Positions 1-11,076 of a DNA stretch of 64,000 nucleotides are shown piece after piece. How positions within the stretch are numbered: the stretch's first letter is position 1; every line of letters begins with the position of its first letter. The translations under genes and the position numbers were made by a program. The stretch is from Clostridiales bacterium (GTDB lineage: Bacteria; Bacillota; Clostridia; Christensenellales; CAG-138): assembly GCA_004556165.1 (NCBI GenBank), contig SFIR01000007.1:14765-78764 (forward strand), given 5' to 3'. The notes below the pieces were generated by a model that was given only the letters and a program-made list of their open reading frames with translations, was not told where the DNA came from and searched no databases.

Positions 1-139
1 GGGTGAGGACGCCGCAGAGCTTTGAAAAAAAGCTGCGCACGGATGAAAAATGTTCGCATACTTCGTAGAGAAGGATACCAACCGCCAGAAGGAAGATGTA
101 TTTACCGACCGAATGAAGATAGGTTTTTAGCTTTTTCAT
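1..139 (-). CDS. AI-2E family transporter, N-terminal fragment (runs off the window)
   Basis: Only the first 46 codons are in the window; the gene continues past base 1. The start ATG (139-137 on the minus strand) follows a GGTGG ribosome binding site. The peptide begins MKKLKTYLHSVGKY and then has a hydrophobic stretch IFLLAVGILLYEV, followed by a polar helix with SSVRSFFSKL. This start resembles AI-2E/PerM family membrane proteins of clostridia, which have about eight transmembrane helices and export small molecules or ions. The assignment rests on a short N-terminus, so another polytopic membrane protein is possible. It lies 81 bases downstream of the uridine kinase on the same strand and may share its transcript. 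Confidence 0.55.
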   Translation of the reverse strand, partial: MKKLKTYLHSVGKYIFLLAVGILLYEVCEHFSSVRSFFSKLCGVLT

Positions 140-220
140 TTTCCACCCAAAACAAATTTTGCTTTTTGCCCGAAACAGATACTACTTTATAGTATTTGTC
201 CGCGGCAGGGATTCATTCCG

Positions 221-829
221 TCATTTATTCAGAAGAACGTCGATATATGCCGCCGCCATGCGGATAGCAACGGTATTCTCGCCTCCGCCCATGACGCAGA
301 CGTCGCAGTGCTCCTTATAGTGATGAATGATCTTATCGAATGAGGGCTTGACCGTCGCAAGATACTGGCGGCAAACGTCCTTAACATCGCGCTTTCTATA
401 GACGATATCCCTTTCAACCCTGCGCGCAAGGCAGGTATCCGCATCGACATCGACATAGAATTTGATATCCATCATCGAGAGCAGACGGGGATCGGCAAAG
501 ACATGAATGCCTTCGAGAATGAGGACGTCATGAGGCATGATGAGGGTATCGCGGTCGGCACGGGAATGGGTAGTGAAATCGTATCCCTTGGTGGTGATGG
601 GATTGCCGTCGCGGAGGGCGAGAATATCGTTATAGAATTCGTCCGTCGCAAAGGCTTCCGGGACATCGTAATTCAGCTTGCGCTTCTGCTCCATACTAAG
701 CTCGGGATGGTTTTTATAATAGGCATCCATGGATATGACCTGAGCCCTGCCGCCCAGCATATCGGCAATGCCCTTTGCAAGGGTCGATTTACCGCTCGCA
801 CTTGCACCGCAGATCCCGATTATCAGCAT
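221..829 (-). CDS. udk: Uridine kinase family protein (P-loop nucleoside kinase)
   Basis: A 202-residue cytosolic kinase expected to phosphorylate uridine or cytidine in pyrimidine salvage. The P-loop GASASGKST is at residues 8-16. A DAYYK motif after the second strand and the GIHVF segment around residue 107 (LILEGIHVF) match the uridine kinase/phosphoribulokinase superfamily. The length is usual for Udk. The start ATG at 829 has a GGAGG site about eight bases upstream. It is divergent from secA. A second protein with a uridine-kinase domain is encoded at 24112-25776, so which one is the true uridine kinase cannot be decided from sequence. Other small-molecule kinases of the superfamily remain possible. 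Confidence 0.82.
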   Translation of the reverse strand: MLIIGICGASASGKSTLAKGIADMLGGRAQVISMDAYYKNHPELSMEQKRKLNYDVPEAFATDEFYNDILALRDGNPITTKGYDFTTHSRADRDTLIMPHDVLILEGIHVFADPRLLSMMDIKFYVDVDADTCLARRVERDIVYRKRDVKDVCRQYLATVKPSFDKIIHHYKEHCDVCVMGGGENTVAIRMAAAYIDVLLNK

Positions 830-933
830 TTATCCGTCCTCCTCATTCGATAGCAGAATAGTTGTTTTTCCTTTCGTATGATACCATATTCGATACGAAA
901 CGGCAAGCGGTTTCGGATAATTTAATTTGTTGT

Positions 934-962
934 TTGACACGGGGGAAAAGTAGGTTTATAAT
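934..962 (+). promoter_or_regulatory. Sigma-A type promoter of secA
   Basis: TTGACA at 934-939 and TATAAT at 957-962, a perfect consensus pair with a 17-base spacer. It lies 47 bases upstream of the secA start and points at secA-serS. Confidence 0.85.
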
Positions 963-1008
963 ACTGATTTACAGAGAAATCTTTATTACCCCCTTACGGA
1001 GGAAAACT

Positions 1009-3744
<2,736 letters not shown>

Positions 3745-3779
3745 ATTTTTGCAAGCCACATACTAAGGAGATAAAAACA

Positions 3780-5048
3780 ATGCTTGATATCAAACGAATT
3801 CGCAAGAACCCCGAGGCACTCGTTGCCGCAATGAAGTCGCGCCGCAACAAGGGTGCGGATGTTACCGGTCTTTTGGAGCTTGACGAAAAACGCCGCAAGC
3901 TGATAGTTGAGGTCGAAGCCCTCAAGGCGAAGCGCAATGAGGACAGCGCAAAGGTCCCGATGCTCAAAAAGCAGGGGCTTGATGCAAGCGATATACTTGC
4001 CGAGATGAAGCAGGTTGCGGATAAGATCAAGGCGCTCGATGCCGAGCTGACCGAGATAGACTCCCAGCTTGACGATATGCTCATGAAGATACCCAATATC
4101 CCCCATGAGAGCGTACCGGACGGTGCGGATGACAGGGATAATGCGGAGATCCGCCGCTACGGCAAGCCCACCGAATTCGATTTTGAACCCAAAGCGCATT
4201 GGGACATCGGCGAAGACCTGAAAATCCTTGATTTCGCATCCGCAGGCAAGATTACGGGCGCAAGGTTCACCGTTTACCGCGGTCTCGGCGCAAGGCTCGA
4301 ACGCGCCATCATCAGCTATTTCCTCGACTGCCATACCAATAACGGCTATACCGAGATACTGCCGCCGTACATGGTGAACAGGGCTTCCATGACGGGCACG
4401 GGTCAGCTCCCGAAATTTGAGGAGGATGCTTTCAAGGTCGCCGGTACGGATTATTTCCTCATCCCGACCGCAGAGGTACCCGTTACCAACCTGCACAGGG
4501 GAGACATCCTTGACGGCGATGAGCTTCCCATTAAATACTGCGCGTACAGCGCATGCTTCCGCAGTGAGGCAGGCAGCGCGGGCCGTGATACGAGGGGACT
4601 CATACGCCAGCATCAGTTCAACAAGGTCGAGCTCGTCAAATTCACAAAGCCCGAGGATAGCTATTCTGAGCTTGAAAAGCTCACGAACGATGCCGAACGC
4701 GTGCTTCAGGGTCTCGGCCTTCCCTACCGTGTCGTATGCCTCAGCACCGGCGATCTCGGCTTCAGCTCCGCAAAGACCTATGATATCGAGGTCTGGATGC
4801 CCAGCTACGGCCGCTATGTGGAGATAAGCTCCTGCTCCAATTTTGAGGACTTCCAGGCTCGCCGTGCGCAGATTCGCTTCCGCCGCGACAAGAATTCGAA
4901 GCCGGAGCTCGTCCATACCCTAAACGGCAGCGGCGTTGCTATCGGAAGAACGGTCGCAGCCATCCTCGAAAATTATCAGCAGAGCGACGGCAGCGTGCGC
5001 GTGCCCGATGCACTCGTGCCTTATATGCACTGCGAAGTGATAAAGTAA
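3780..5048 (+). CDS. serS: Seryl-tRNA synthetase
   Basis: A 422-residue class II aminoacyl-tRNA synthetase that charges tRNA-Ser and tRNA-Sec. The N-terminal 100 residues form the charged antiparallel coiled coil that grips the tRNA long arm. Motif 2 (CFRSEAGSAGRDTRG, near residue 260) and motif 3 (NGSGVAIGRTVAAILEN, near 383) are intact, as is the HQFNKVEL segment. The start ATG at 3780 has AAGGAG seven to eight bases upstream; the frame is open further upstream into secA. Many clostridial serS genes sit behind a T-box, but here only 35 bases separate it from secA and no T-box is seen. A strong terminator follows at 5072. Confidence 0.96.
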   Translation: MLDIKRIRKNPEALVAAMKSRRNKGADVTGLLELDEKRRKLIVEVEALKAKRNEDSAKVPMLKKQGLDASDILAEMKQVADKIKALDAELTEIDSQLDDMLMKIPNIPHESVPDGADDRDNAEIRRYGKPTEFDFEPKAHWDIGEDLKILDFASAGKITGARFTVYRGLGARLERAIISYFLDCHTNNGYTEILPPYMVNRASMTGTGQLPKFEEDAFKVAGTDYFLIPTAEVPVTNLHRGDILDGDELPIKYCAYSACFRSEAGSAGRDTRGLIRQHQFNKVELVKFTKPEDSYSELEKLTNDAERVLQGLGLPYRVVCLSTGDLGFSSAKTYDIEVWMPSYGRYVEISSCSNFEDFQARRAQIRFRRDKNSKPELVHTLNGSGVAIGRTVAAILENYQQSDGSVRVPDALVPYMHCEVIK

Positions 5049-5071
5049 AAACGAAAAGTGAGTAACCGCGG

Positions 5072-5104
5072 CCGGGGCTGTATCAAAAACAGCCCCGGTT
5101 TTCG
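5072..5104 (+). terminator. Rho-independent terminator after secA-serS
   Basis: A perfect 10-bp GC-rich stem (CCGGGGCTGT, 5072-5081, with ACAGCCCCGG, 5089-5098) and a seven-base loop, followed by a short T-rich tail. It separates secA-serS from the ribosomal superoperon. Confidence 0.85.
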
Positions 5105-5320
5105 TTTCGGAGCGGAATAAACTCCGTGAAGGCTTATAATACCGCAACTGCTGCGTGCATTGAGTAAAACGAAATGAGGAATGGGTCAGCAGCAGATTAC
5201 GCGCAAACGCACCTTATCTCAAAATCCCGACAGAACGGGGAAGGGGAGGCTTTAGCAAACAAGCTTTACCATAGAAAACAAATATATTTGAATTTACAGT
5301 GTTTTCGGGATAAATCACGC
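5105..5320. other. Intergenic stretch between serS terminator and rpsJ promoter
   Basis: No gene or recognisable element seen. An open frame that starts at 5174 and runs to 5644 crosses the rpsJ promoter and its structured leader, so I do not treat it as coding. The str genes (rpsL, rpsG, fusA, tuf), which often precede rpsJ, are not in this window. Confidence 0.5.
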
Positions 5321-5349
5321 TTGACAGGGGCTATGAAGGGTGGTATCAT
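5321..5349 (+). promoter_or_regulatory. Promoter of the S10-spc ribosomal operon
   Basis: TTGACA at 5321-5326, 17-base spacer, TATCAT at 5344-5349 (five of six consensus positions). It lies about 300 bases upstream of rpsJ, so it produces a long untranslated leader. Confidence 0.75.
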
Positions 5350-5355
5350 ACTCGT

Positions 5356-5646
5356 GTTCGCGTTTAGGGGCGTATTGCGCCTGCCCAAGGCCCAATCTCC
5401 GTCCGTCATGCTGACAATTGCGCGAATACTTCCCTGCGAGAGGTTGCCGGTCGCCAATCCGGGTAATTCACGCAGGAGGCTCGACCGAGATCGAGCACCC
5501 GTGCCGATGGGGTTTGACCCGAGCTTCAATGGCGCGGAAGGGGCTGAAGGCCCCGCCGTAAGTTTTTATTATGAGAACGCACGGCAGGGTGTACAGCCTA
5601 ATATCGAGTGCGGCGATAACCGCACGATACTGAAAAGGAGATAAAA
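5356..5646 (+). promoter_or_regulatory. Structured 5' leader of the S10 operon, candidate ribosomal-protein leader
   Basis: About 290 transcribed bases without a credible gene. Visible helices: CGGTCG (5448-5453) with CGACCG (5482-5487); GGGGC (5540-5544) with GCCCC (5550-5554) closed by a TGAAG loop; GTGCGG (5608-5613) with CCGCAC (5620-5625) and a six-base loop, ending about nine bases before the AAAAGGAG ribosome binding site of rpsJ. Leaders of S10 operons are known targets of autoregulation (L4 in Escherichia coli; separate leader types have been proposed in clostridia). That this one binds a ribosomal protein is inference. Confidence 0.55.
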
Positions 5647-5955
5647 ATGGCAAACTACAGAATCCGCATTAAGCTCAAAGCCTATGAGCACAATCTCATC
5701 GACCAGAGCGCAGAGAAGATCGTCGAAACGGCGAGGCGGACGGGCGCAAGGGTATCCGGCCCCATCCCTCTTCCCACCGAGAAGGAGATCATAACCATCC
5801 TCCGTTCTCCCCATGTCAATAAGGACTCGAGAGAGCAGTTTGAGATGCGTACCCATAAGCGCCTCATCGACATCCTTCAGCCCTCGTCCAAGACCGTTGA
5901 CGCTCTGATGAAGCTCGACCTTCCCGCAGGCGTCGATATCGAGATCAAGCTGTGA
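5647..5955 (+). CDS. rpsJ: Small ribosomal subunit protein S10
   Basis: A 102-residue protein of the 30S head that also pairs with NusB during antitermination. It has the full family length, the start IRIKLKAYEHNLIDQSA and the conserved THKRLIDILQPS segment. First gene of the S10 operon, behind the long leader, with AAAAGGAG before the ATG. rplC follows after 19 bases. Confidence 0.97.
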   Translation: MANYRIRIKLKAYEHNLIDQSAEKIVETARRTGARVSGPIPLPTEKEIITILRSPHVNKDSREQFEMRTHKRLIDILQPSSKTVDALMKLDLPAGVDIEIKL

Positions 5956-5974
5956 TTTCGGAGGTAACAACACA

Positions 5975-6601
5975 ATGAAAAAAGCAATTTTGGGCAAAAA
6001 AGTCGGCATGACCCAGCTCTTCCGCGAGGACGGCACCATGATCCCCGTCACCGTGGTTCTCGCAGGTCCCTGCCCCGTAACTCAGGTCAAGACCCTTGAC
6101 CGCGACGGCTACAAGGCCGTTCAGATGGCATTCCAGCCCGTGCGCGAAAAGCTCATCACCAAGCCCCAGATGGGTCATCTCAAGAAGGCAGGCGTTGAAG
6201 CTCATAAGTACGTCAAGGAATTCAAACTCGATGATTGCGACAAGTTCGCTATCGGTGATGTCATTAAGGCCGATACCTTTGAAGCCGGTGAGCACGTTGA
6301 CGTGACCGGCACCAGCAAGGGCAAGGGCTTTGAGGGCAACATCAAGAGGTGGAATCAGTCCCGCGGCCGCAAAACCCACGGTTCTCATTCCTACCGCGTA
6401 GCAGGTTCCATGGGCGCTTGCACCTATCCCGGCGAGGTTTTCAAGACCAAGCATCTCCCCGGCCATATGGGTCATGAGCGCGTTACCGTTCAGAACCTCG
6501 AAGTCGTCCGTGCAGATGGCGAGCGCAACCTGCTCCTCATCAAGGGCGCAATTCCCGGTGCAAAGGGCGGCCTCGTTCTCGTCCGCAGCACGGTTAAATA
6601 A
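5975..6601 (+). CDS. rplC: Large ribosomal subunit protein L3
   Basis: A 208-residue primary 23S rRNA-binding protein near the peptidyl-transferase centre. It begins KKAILGKKVGMTQLF, the usual bacterial start, and has the GTSKGKGFEG loop and the SMGACTYPGEVFKTK extension that reaches into the rRNA core. GGAGG precedes the start. It is followed by rplD after 14 bases in the standard order. Confidence 0.97.
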   Translation: MKKAILGKKVGMTQLFREDGTMIPVTVVLAGPCPVTQVKTLDRDGYKAVQMAFQPVREKLITKPQMGHLKKAGVEAHKYVKEFKLDDCDKFAIGDVIKADTFEAGEHVDVTGTSKGKGFEGNIKRWNQSRGRKTHGSHSYRVAGSMGACTYPGEVFKTKHLPGHMGHERVTVQNLEVVRADGERNLLLIKGAIPGAKGGLVLVRSTVK

Positions 6602-6615
6602 GAGGAGGAACCACA

Positions 6616-7236
6616 ATGCCTACTGTTAATGTTTATGATGTAAACGGCAGCATCGTCGGTGAAATCGAGCTTTGCGAAGAAATCTTCGGCGCAGAGATCA
6701 ACGTCCCCGCCATGCATGCATATGTTACCGCCTATAACGCAAATCAGCGTCAGGGCACCCAGAGCGCAAAGACCCGTGCGGAGGTTTCCGGCGGCGGCAA
6801 AAAGCCCTGGAGGCAGAAGGGCACCGGCCGTGCCCGTCAGGGTTCAACCCGTTCTCCCCAGTGGACTCACGGCGGCGTAGTATTCGCTCCCAAGCCCCGC
6901 GATTATCGCATGAGCCTCAATAAGAAGCTCAAGAGGGTCGCTCTCAAGTCCGCTCTCTCATCCAAGGTCGCTGCCGATAAGCTCGTCGTTCTCGACAGCC
7001 TTACCCTCGAGCAGGCTAAGACCAAGGAAATGGTTAAGGTTCTTGCCAACCTGAAGCTCAATAATGCCCTCATCGTGCTCCCCGAGAATGACGTGAACGT
7101 CATCCGCGCCGCACGCAACATCCCCGGCATCGCTTCCACCACCGTCGGCACCCTTAACACCTACGAAGTTCTTAAGTACAACGCAGTCCTCATCACAAAG
7201 GCAGCCGTTGCAAAGGTCGAGGAGGTATACGCATAA
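6616..7236 (+). CDS. rplD: Large ribosomal subunit protein L4
   Basis: A 206-residue protein that lines the peptide exit tunnel; in some bacteria it also represses its own operon. The tunnel loop contains GTGRARQGSTRSPQW near residues 72-86, the region where macrolide-resistance changes occur in other species; it looks wild type. The last A of its TAA is the first base of the rplW ATG, so the two are translationally coupled. Confidence 0.97.
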   Translation: MPTVNVYDVNGSIVGEIELCEEIFGAEINVPAMHAYVTAYNANQRQGTQSAKTRAEVSGGGKKPWRQKGTGRARQGSTRSPQWTHGGVVFAPKPRDYRMSLNKKLKRVALKSALSSKVAADKLVVLDSLTLEQAKTKEMVKVLANLKLNNALIVLPENDVNVIRAARNIPGIASTTVGTLNTYEVLKYNAVLITKAAVAKVEEVYA

Positions 7237-7532
7237 TGAACGCTCATGACATTATTATCCGCCCCGTTCTCACCGAAAAGAGCTACGAGACCATAGCTAA
7301 TAAGACTTATGTTTTCGTCGTTGCCAAGAAGGCGGGCAAGACCGAGATCAAGCAGGCTATCGAGGAGATCTTCCCCGGCGTCAAGGTTGATTCCGTCAAT
7401 ACCATAAACCGCCTCGGCAAGATCAGGAGGCAGGGCCGCTATGAAGGCCGCCGCGCTTCCACAAAGAAGGCGTACATCACCCTCACTAAAGACTCCAAGA
7501 CCATCGATGCATTCGATAGTCTTGCACAGTAA
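7236..7532 (+). CDS. rplW: Large ribosomal subunit protein L23
   Basis: A 98-residue protein at the tunnel exit where trigger factor and signal recognition particle dock. It has the family start (HDIIIRPVLTEKSY) and the VNTINRLGKIRRQGR loop. Its start overlaps the rplD stop by one base (TAATG). Full length and in the standard operon position. Confidence 0.96.
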   Translation: MNAHDIIIRPVLTEKSYETIANKTYVFVVAKKAGKTEIKQAIEEIFPGVKVDSVNTINRLGKIRRQGRYEGRRASTKKAYITLTKDSKTIDAFDSLAQ

Positions 7533-7543
7533 GGAGGCACATA

Positions 7544-8377
7544 ATGGCTATCAGAAAGATTAAGCCCAATACTCCGGGTCAGCGTTTTATGACGGTCTCC
7601 ACCTATGAGGAGATCACCTGCAAGACCCCCGAGCGCTCCCTTATGGAATCGCTCAAGTCCAATGCCGGCCGCAACAACCGCGGCAGGATCACCGTTCGTC
7701 ACCGCGGCGGCGGCGCAAAGCGCCAGTATCGTATCATCGACTTCAAGCGCAATAAGGACGGTATCCCCGCAACCGTTGCCACCATCGAATACGACCCCAA
7801 CCGCAGCGCGAATATCGCTCTTGTAAAGTATGCTGACGGCGAAAAGCGCTACATCATCGCTCCCTTCGGCCTCAAGGTCGGCGAGACCATTGTTTCCGGC
7901 GAGAGCGCCGATATCAAGGTCGGCAATGCTCTGCCCCTCCGCAACATCCCCGTCGGCACCATGGTTCACTGCATTGAGCTGCTCCCCGGCAAGGGCGCAC
8001 AGCTCGTCCGCAGCGCAGGCAATGCCGCTCAGCTCCTTGCTAAGGAGAATAAGTACGCTCAGGTACGTCTTCCCAGCGGCGAAGTCCGCCTCATCCCCCT
8101 CGGCTGCAAGGCAACCATCGGTCAGGTAGGCAATATCGACTCCGTCAACATCAAGCTCGGTAAAGCAGGCCGTACCCGTCACATGGGCTTCCGTCCCACC
8201 GTTCGCGGTTCCGTCATGAACCCCAACGATCACCCCCATGGCGGTGGTGAGGGCAAATCACCCATCGGTCGCCCCGGTCCCGTTACTCCTTGGGGTAAGC
8301 CCGCTCTCGGCTATAAGACCAGGAAGACCAAGAATATCAATGATAAGTATATCGTCCGCCGCAGGGACGGTAAGTGA
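7544..8377 (+). CDS. rplB: Large ribosomal subunit protein L2
   Basis: A 277-residue core protein needed for subunit joining and peptidyl transfer. The N-terminal RNA-binding segment has RGGGAKRQYRIIDFKR and the C-terminal segment has the invariant NPNDHPHGGGEGK with the functionally important histidine. The length is typical. GGAGG precedes the ATG, 11 bases after rplW. Confidence 0.97.
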   Translation: MAIRKIKPNTPGQRFMTVSTYEEITCKTPERSLMESLKSNAGRNNRGRITVRHRGGGAKRQYRIIDFKRNKDGIPATVATIEYDPNRSANIALVKYADGEKRYIIAPFGLKVGETIVSGESADIKVGNALPLRNIPVGTMVHCIELLPGKGAQLVRSAGNAAQLLAKENKYAQVRLPSGEVRLIPLGCKATIGQVGNIDSVNIKLGKAGRTRHMGFRPTVRGSVMNPNDHPHGGGEGKSPIGRPGPVTPWGKPALGYKTRKTKNINDKYIVRRRDGK

Positions 8378-8400
8378 TCTAAGAAGGGAGAATTGAAACA

Positions 8401-8682
8401 ATGAGTAGGTCAATCAAGAAGGGCCCGTTTGTCAGCGAAAGGCTGCTTGCAAGGATCGTTGAAATGAACAATTCCGGCAAGAAGTCCGTTGTCAAGACCT
8501 GGTCCAGAGCATCAACCATTTTCCCCGACATGATCGGTCACACTATCGCCGTACATGACGGCAGGAAGCATGTCCCCGTATACATCACCGAAGACATGAT
8601 CGGACATAAGCTGGGAGAATTCGCTCCCACCCGTACCTTCCGTGGCCACCGCGGCTCCGAAAAGGCAACGCGTGCTAAATAA
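8401..8682 (+). CDS. rpsS: Small ribosomal subunit protein S19
   Basis: A 93-residue 30S head protein that contacts S13 and the A-site finger. The start SRSIKKGPFV and the KLGEFAPTRTFRGH motif are diagnostic. Standard position between rplB and rplV. Confidence 0.97.
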   Translation: MSRSIKKGPFVSERLLARIVEMNNSGKKSVVKTWSRASTIFPDMIGHTIAVHDGRKHVPVYITEDMIGHKLGEFAPTRTFRGHRGSEKATRAK

Positions 8683-8696
8683 GGAGGACATAAGAA

Positions 8697-9086
8697 ATGG
8701 CAACCAGATCTAAAGAAAAGACTATGCTTCGCAGGGAAAACGCCGAAAAGCGCCCCCATGCGACCGCTAAGTACATCCGTATCAGCTCCCGTAAGGTCAA
8801 GATCGTCATCGATCTTATCAGGGGCAAGAGCGTAGACGAAGCAGAAGCTATCCTTATGTATACCCCCAAGGCAGCAAGCGAGCCCACCCTCAAGCTTCTG
8901 AGGAGCGCAATCGCAAATGCCGAGAACAACCTCGATATGGATAGGCATGAGCTGTATGTCGCAGAAATATACGCCAATCAGGGCCCGACCCTCAGGCGTT
9001 ACAGGGCAGGCAGCAGGGGCAGCGCTTCGAGGATCCGCAAGCGCACGAGCCATATCGGCATCGTTCTTGATAAGAAAGCCGAGTAA
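8697..9086 (+). CDS. rplV: Large ribosomal subunit protein L22
   Basis: A 129-residue tunnel protein. It has a basic N-terminal extension of about 15 residues (ATRSKEKTMLRRENA) before the core, which starts near KYIRISSRKVKIVID. The beta-hairpin with RRYRAGSRGSASRIRK reaches the tunnel wall opposite L4. GGAGG precedes the start, 14 bases after rpsS. Confidence 0.96.
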   Translation: MATRSKEKTMLRRENAEKRPHATAKYIRISSRKVKIVIDLIRGKSVDEAEAILMYTPKAASEPTLKLLRSAIANAENNLDMDRHELYVAEIYANQGPTLRRYRAGSRGSASRIRKRTSHIGIVLDKKAE

Positions 9087-9098
9087 GAGGAGGATATT

Positions 9099-9746
9099 AT
9101 GGGACAGAAAGTTAATCCGCATGGCTTCCGTGTAGGCGTTATCAAGGATTGGAATACCCGCTGGTACGCAAACAAGAAGGATTTCGCTAACTACCTCGTT
9201 GAGGATAACAAGATCAGGGATTTCCTGAAGAACAAGTATTACGAAGCAGGCATTGCCTATATCGGGATCGAGCGCGCCGCCAATAAGGCGACCGTCAGCA
9301 TCCATACCGGTCGTCCCGGTATGCTCATCGGCAAGGGCGGCGTCGGCGTTGATACCATCAAGGCCGAGCTCGCAGCTCTCACCGGAAGGACCGTCAATGT
9401 CAATATCATCGAAGTCCGCAATCCCGATGCAAACGCTCAGCTCGTTGCTGAAAATATCGCAGCCGCACTCGAAAAGAGGACCTCTTTCCGCCGTGCGATG
9501 AAGCAGTCCCTGAGCCGTGCCATGAAGGCAGGCGCAAAGGGAATCAAGGTCAAGTGCAGCGGCCGCCTCGGCGGTGCCGAAATTGCAAGGACCGAAGGTT
9601 ACAACGAGGGTTCGACTCCCCTCCAGACCATCCGTGCCGATATCGAGTACGGTTTCGCTGAGGCAAAGACCACCTACGGTCGTATCGGCGTTAAGGTTTG
9701 GATTTACAAGGGTGAGGTTCTCAACCGTCGTGCCAGGAAAGCTTAA
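9099..9746 (+). CDS. rpsC: Small ribosomal subunit protein S3
   Basis: A 215-residue protein at the mRNA entry channel. It starts GQKVNPHGFRVGVIKDW and carries a type II KH domain whose GxxG loop is in RPGMLIGKGG near residues 71-80. The C-terminal domain with GIKVKCSGRLGGAEIAR is complete. rplP follows after 14 bases. Confidence 0.97.
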   Translation: MGQKVNPHGFRVGVIKDWNTRWYANKKDFANYLVEDNKIRDFLKNKYYEAGIAYIGIERAANKATVSIHTGRPGMLIGKGGVGVDTIKAELAALTGRTVNVNIIEVRNPDANAQLVAENIAAALEKRTSFRRAMKQSLSRAMKAGAKGIKVKCSGRLGGAEIARTEGYNEGSTPLQTIRADIEYGFAEAKTTYGRIGVKVWIYKGEVLNRRARKA

Positions 9747-9760
9747 GGAGGATAACAACC

Positions 9761-10189
9761 ATGTTAATGCCTAAGAGAGTAAAACGCCGCAGGGTACATC
9801 GTGGCCGTATGAAGGGCACAGCTCAGCGCGGAAACATCATCGCATACGGCGAATATGGCCTCGTTGCAATGGAGCCCGCATGGGTCACCAGCAACCAGAT
9901 CGAAGCAGCCCGTGTTGCAATGACCCGTTACATGAAGCGTAACGGTAAGGTTTGGGTTGATATCTTCCCCGACAAGCCCGTTACCGAAAAGCCTGCCGAG
10001 ACCCGAATGGGTTCCGGTAAAGGTTCTCCCGAGTATTGGGTAGCAGTCGTTAAGCCCGGCAGGATCCTCTTCGAGATCGCCGATGTTGACGAAGCAACCG
10101 CAAGGGAGGCACTGCGCCTTGCAATGCACAAGCTTCCGCTCAAGTGCAAGTTCATGAAGAAACCCGTCGAAGAAAAGGTGGAGGGCTAA
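9761..10189 (+). CDS. rplP: Large ribosomal subunit protein L16
   Basis: A 142-residue protein that helps position tRNA in the A and P sites. It starts MLMPKRVKRRRVHRG and keeps the MGSGKGSPEYWVAVVKPG motif. GGAGG precedes the first ATG; a second in-frame ATG two codons later is less well placed. Confidence 0.97.
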   Translation: MLMPKRVKRRRVHRGRMKGTAQRGNIIAYGEYGLVAMEPAWVTSNQIEAARVAMTRYMKRNGKVWVDIFPDKPVTEKPAETRMGSGKGSPEYWVAVVKPGRILFEIADVDEATAREALRLAMHKLPLKCKFMKKPVEEKVEG

Positions 10190-10195
10190 GCTACT

Positions 10196-10390
10196 ATGAA
10201 TAAGAAGGAATTGGAAAAGCTCAAGCAGCTTACCACTGAAGAACTCGTCGCCAAGGAAAAGGATCTCAAGGCTGAGCTGTTCAACCTCAGGTTCCAGCAT
10301 GCAACCGGATCGCTCACCAACCCCATGCGTATGAAGGAATGCAAGCGCGACATCGCAAGGGTCAAGACTCTCATCAACGAACGAGTATAA
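10196..10390 (+). CDS. rpmC: Large ribosomal subunit protein L29
   Basis: A 64-residue two-helix protein near the tunnel exit. The motif ELFNLRFQHATGSLTNP is typical, with conserved arginines at the C-terminus (RDIARVKTLINER). It starts six bases after the rplP stop, so its translation probably depends on that of rplP. Confidence 0.95.
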   Translation: MNKKELEKLKQLTTEELVAKEKDLKAELFNLRFQHATGSLTNPMRMKECKRDIARVKTLINERV

Positions 10391-10405
10391 CAGGGAGGAT
10401 ATAGA

Positions 10406-10678
10406 ATGGAAATGAATAATGCTCCCGTAAGGGGCTTCCGCAAGACCCGTGTCGGTATCGTCGTAAGCGACAAGATGGATAAGACCATCGTAGTCGAGGT
10501 CAAGACCAAGGTTCGTCATCCCCTCTACGGAAAGATGATCAACCACACTCTGAAGGTCAAGGCTCATGACGAAGAGAATGCCTGCGGTATCGGTGATACC
10601 GTCAGGATTATGGAGACCCGTCCGCTGTCCAAGGATAAGCGTTGGCGCATGGTCGAAATCATTGAGAAGGCTAAGTAA
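10406..10678 (+). CDS. rpsQ: Small ribosomal subunit protein S17
   Basis: A 90-residue OB-fold protein that binds 16S rRNA early in assembly. The segments GIVVSDKMDKTIVV and RHPLYGKMI are family signatures. The N-terminal MEMNNAPVRGFRK is a few residues longer than the shortest family members. GGAGG is well placed before the ATG. Confidence 0.96.
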   Translation: MEMNNAPVRGFRKTRVGIVVSDKMDKTIVVEVKTKVRHPLYGKMINHTLKVKAHDEENACGIGDTVRIMETRPLSKDKRWRMVEIIEKAK

Positions 10679-10695
10679 GCCGAGGGAGGAACAAC

Positions 10696-11064
10696 ATGAT
10701 TCAACCGCAAACCAGGTTAAAGGTCGCCGATAACAGCGGCGCAAAGGAAATTATGTGCATCCGAGTACTTGGCGGTTCTACCAGGAAGTTTGCATCCATC
10801 GGTGATGTCATCGTAGCTTCCGTTAAGAGCGCTACCCCCGGCGGCACTGTTAAGAAGAAGGATGTTGTCAAGGCAGTCGTAGTCCGCACTGCTACCGGCG
10901 TACATCGTCCCGACGGCAGTCATATCTGCTTCGACGATAACGCCGCTGTCATCATCAATGACCAGAAGCAGCCCCGCGGCACCCGTATCTTCGGGCCGGT
11001 CGCAAGGGAACTGCGTGAGAAGGACTATATGAAGATAGTCTCTCTCGCACCCGAAGTGCTGTAA
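10696..11064 (+). CDS. rplN: Large ribosomal subunit protein L14
   Basis: A 122-residue protein at the subunit interface. It starts MIQPQTRLKVADNSGAK, a nearly invariant start, and ends with GPVARELREKDYMKIVSLAPEVL. Full length; 17 bases after rpsQ. Confidence 0.97.
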   Translation: MIQPQTRLKVADNSGAKEIMCIRVLGGSTRKFASIGDVIVASVKSATPGGTVKKKDVVKAVVVRTATGVHRPDGSHICFDDNAAVIINDQKQPRGTRIFGPVARELREKDYMKIVSLAPEVL

Positions 11065-11076
11065 GGAGGAAGAAGT

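Noticed and set aside
862..1008. 49-codon N-terminal extension of SecA
   Set aside because: It covers the promoter (934-962) and ribosome binding site (998-1002); the conserved N-terminus begins at 1009.
5060..5104. ACCGCGG next to a terminator after serS, like the T-box antiterminator core
   Set aside because: It lies after serS, not before an aminoacyl-tRNA synthetase gene, and there is no Stem I or specifier loop.
5174..5644. 156-codon open frame before rpsJ
   Set aside because: It starts upstream of the rpsJ promoter and runs through a structured leader; no ribosome binding site or family similarity.
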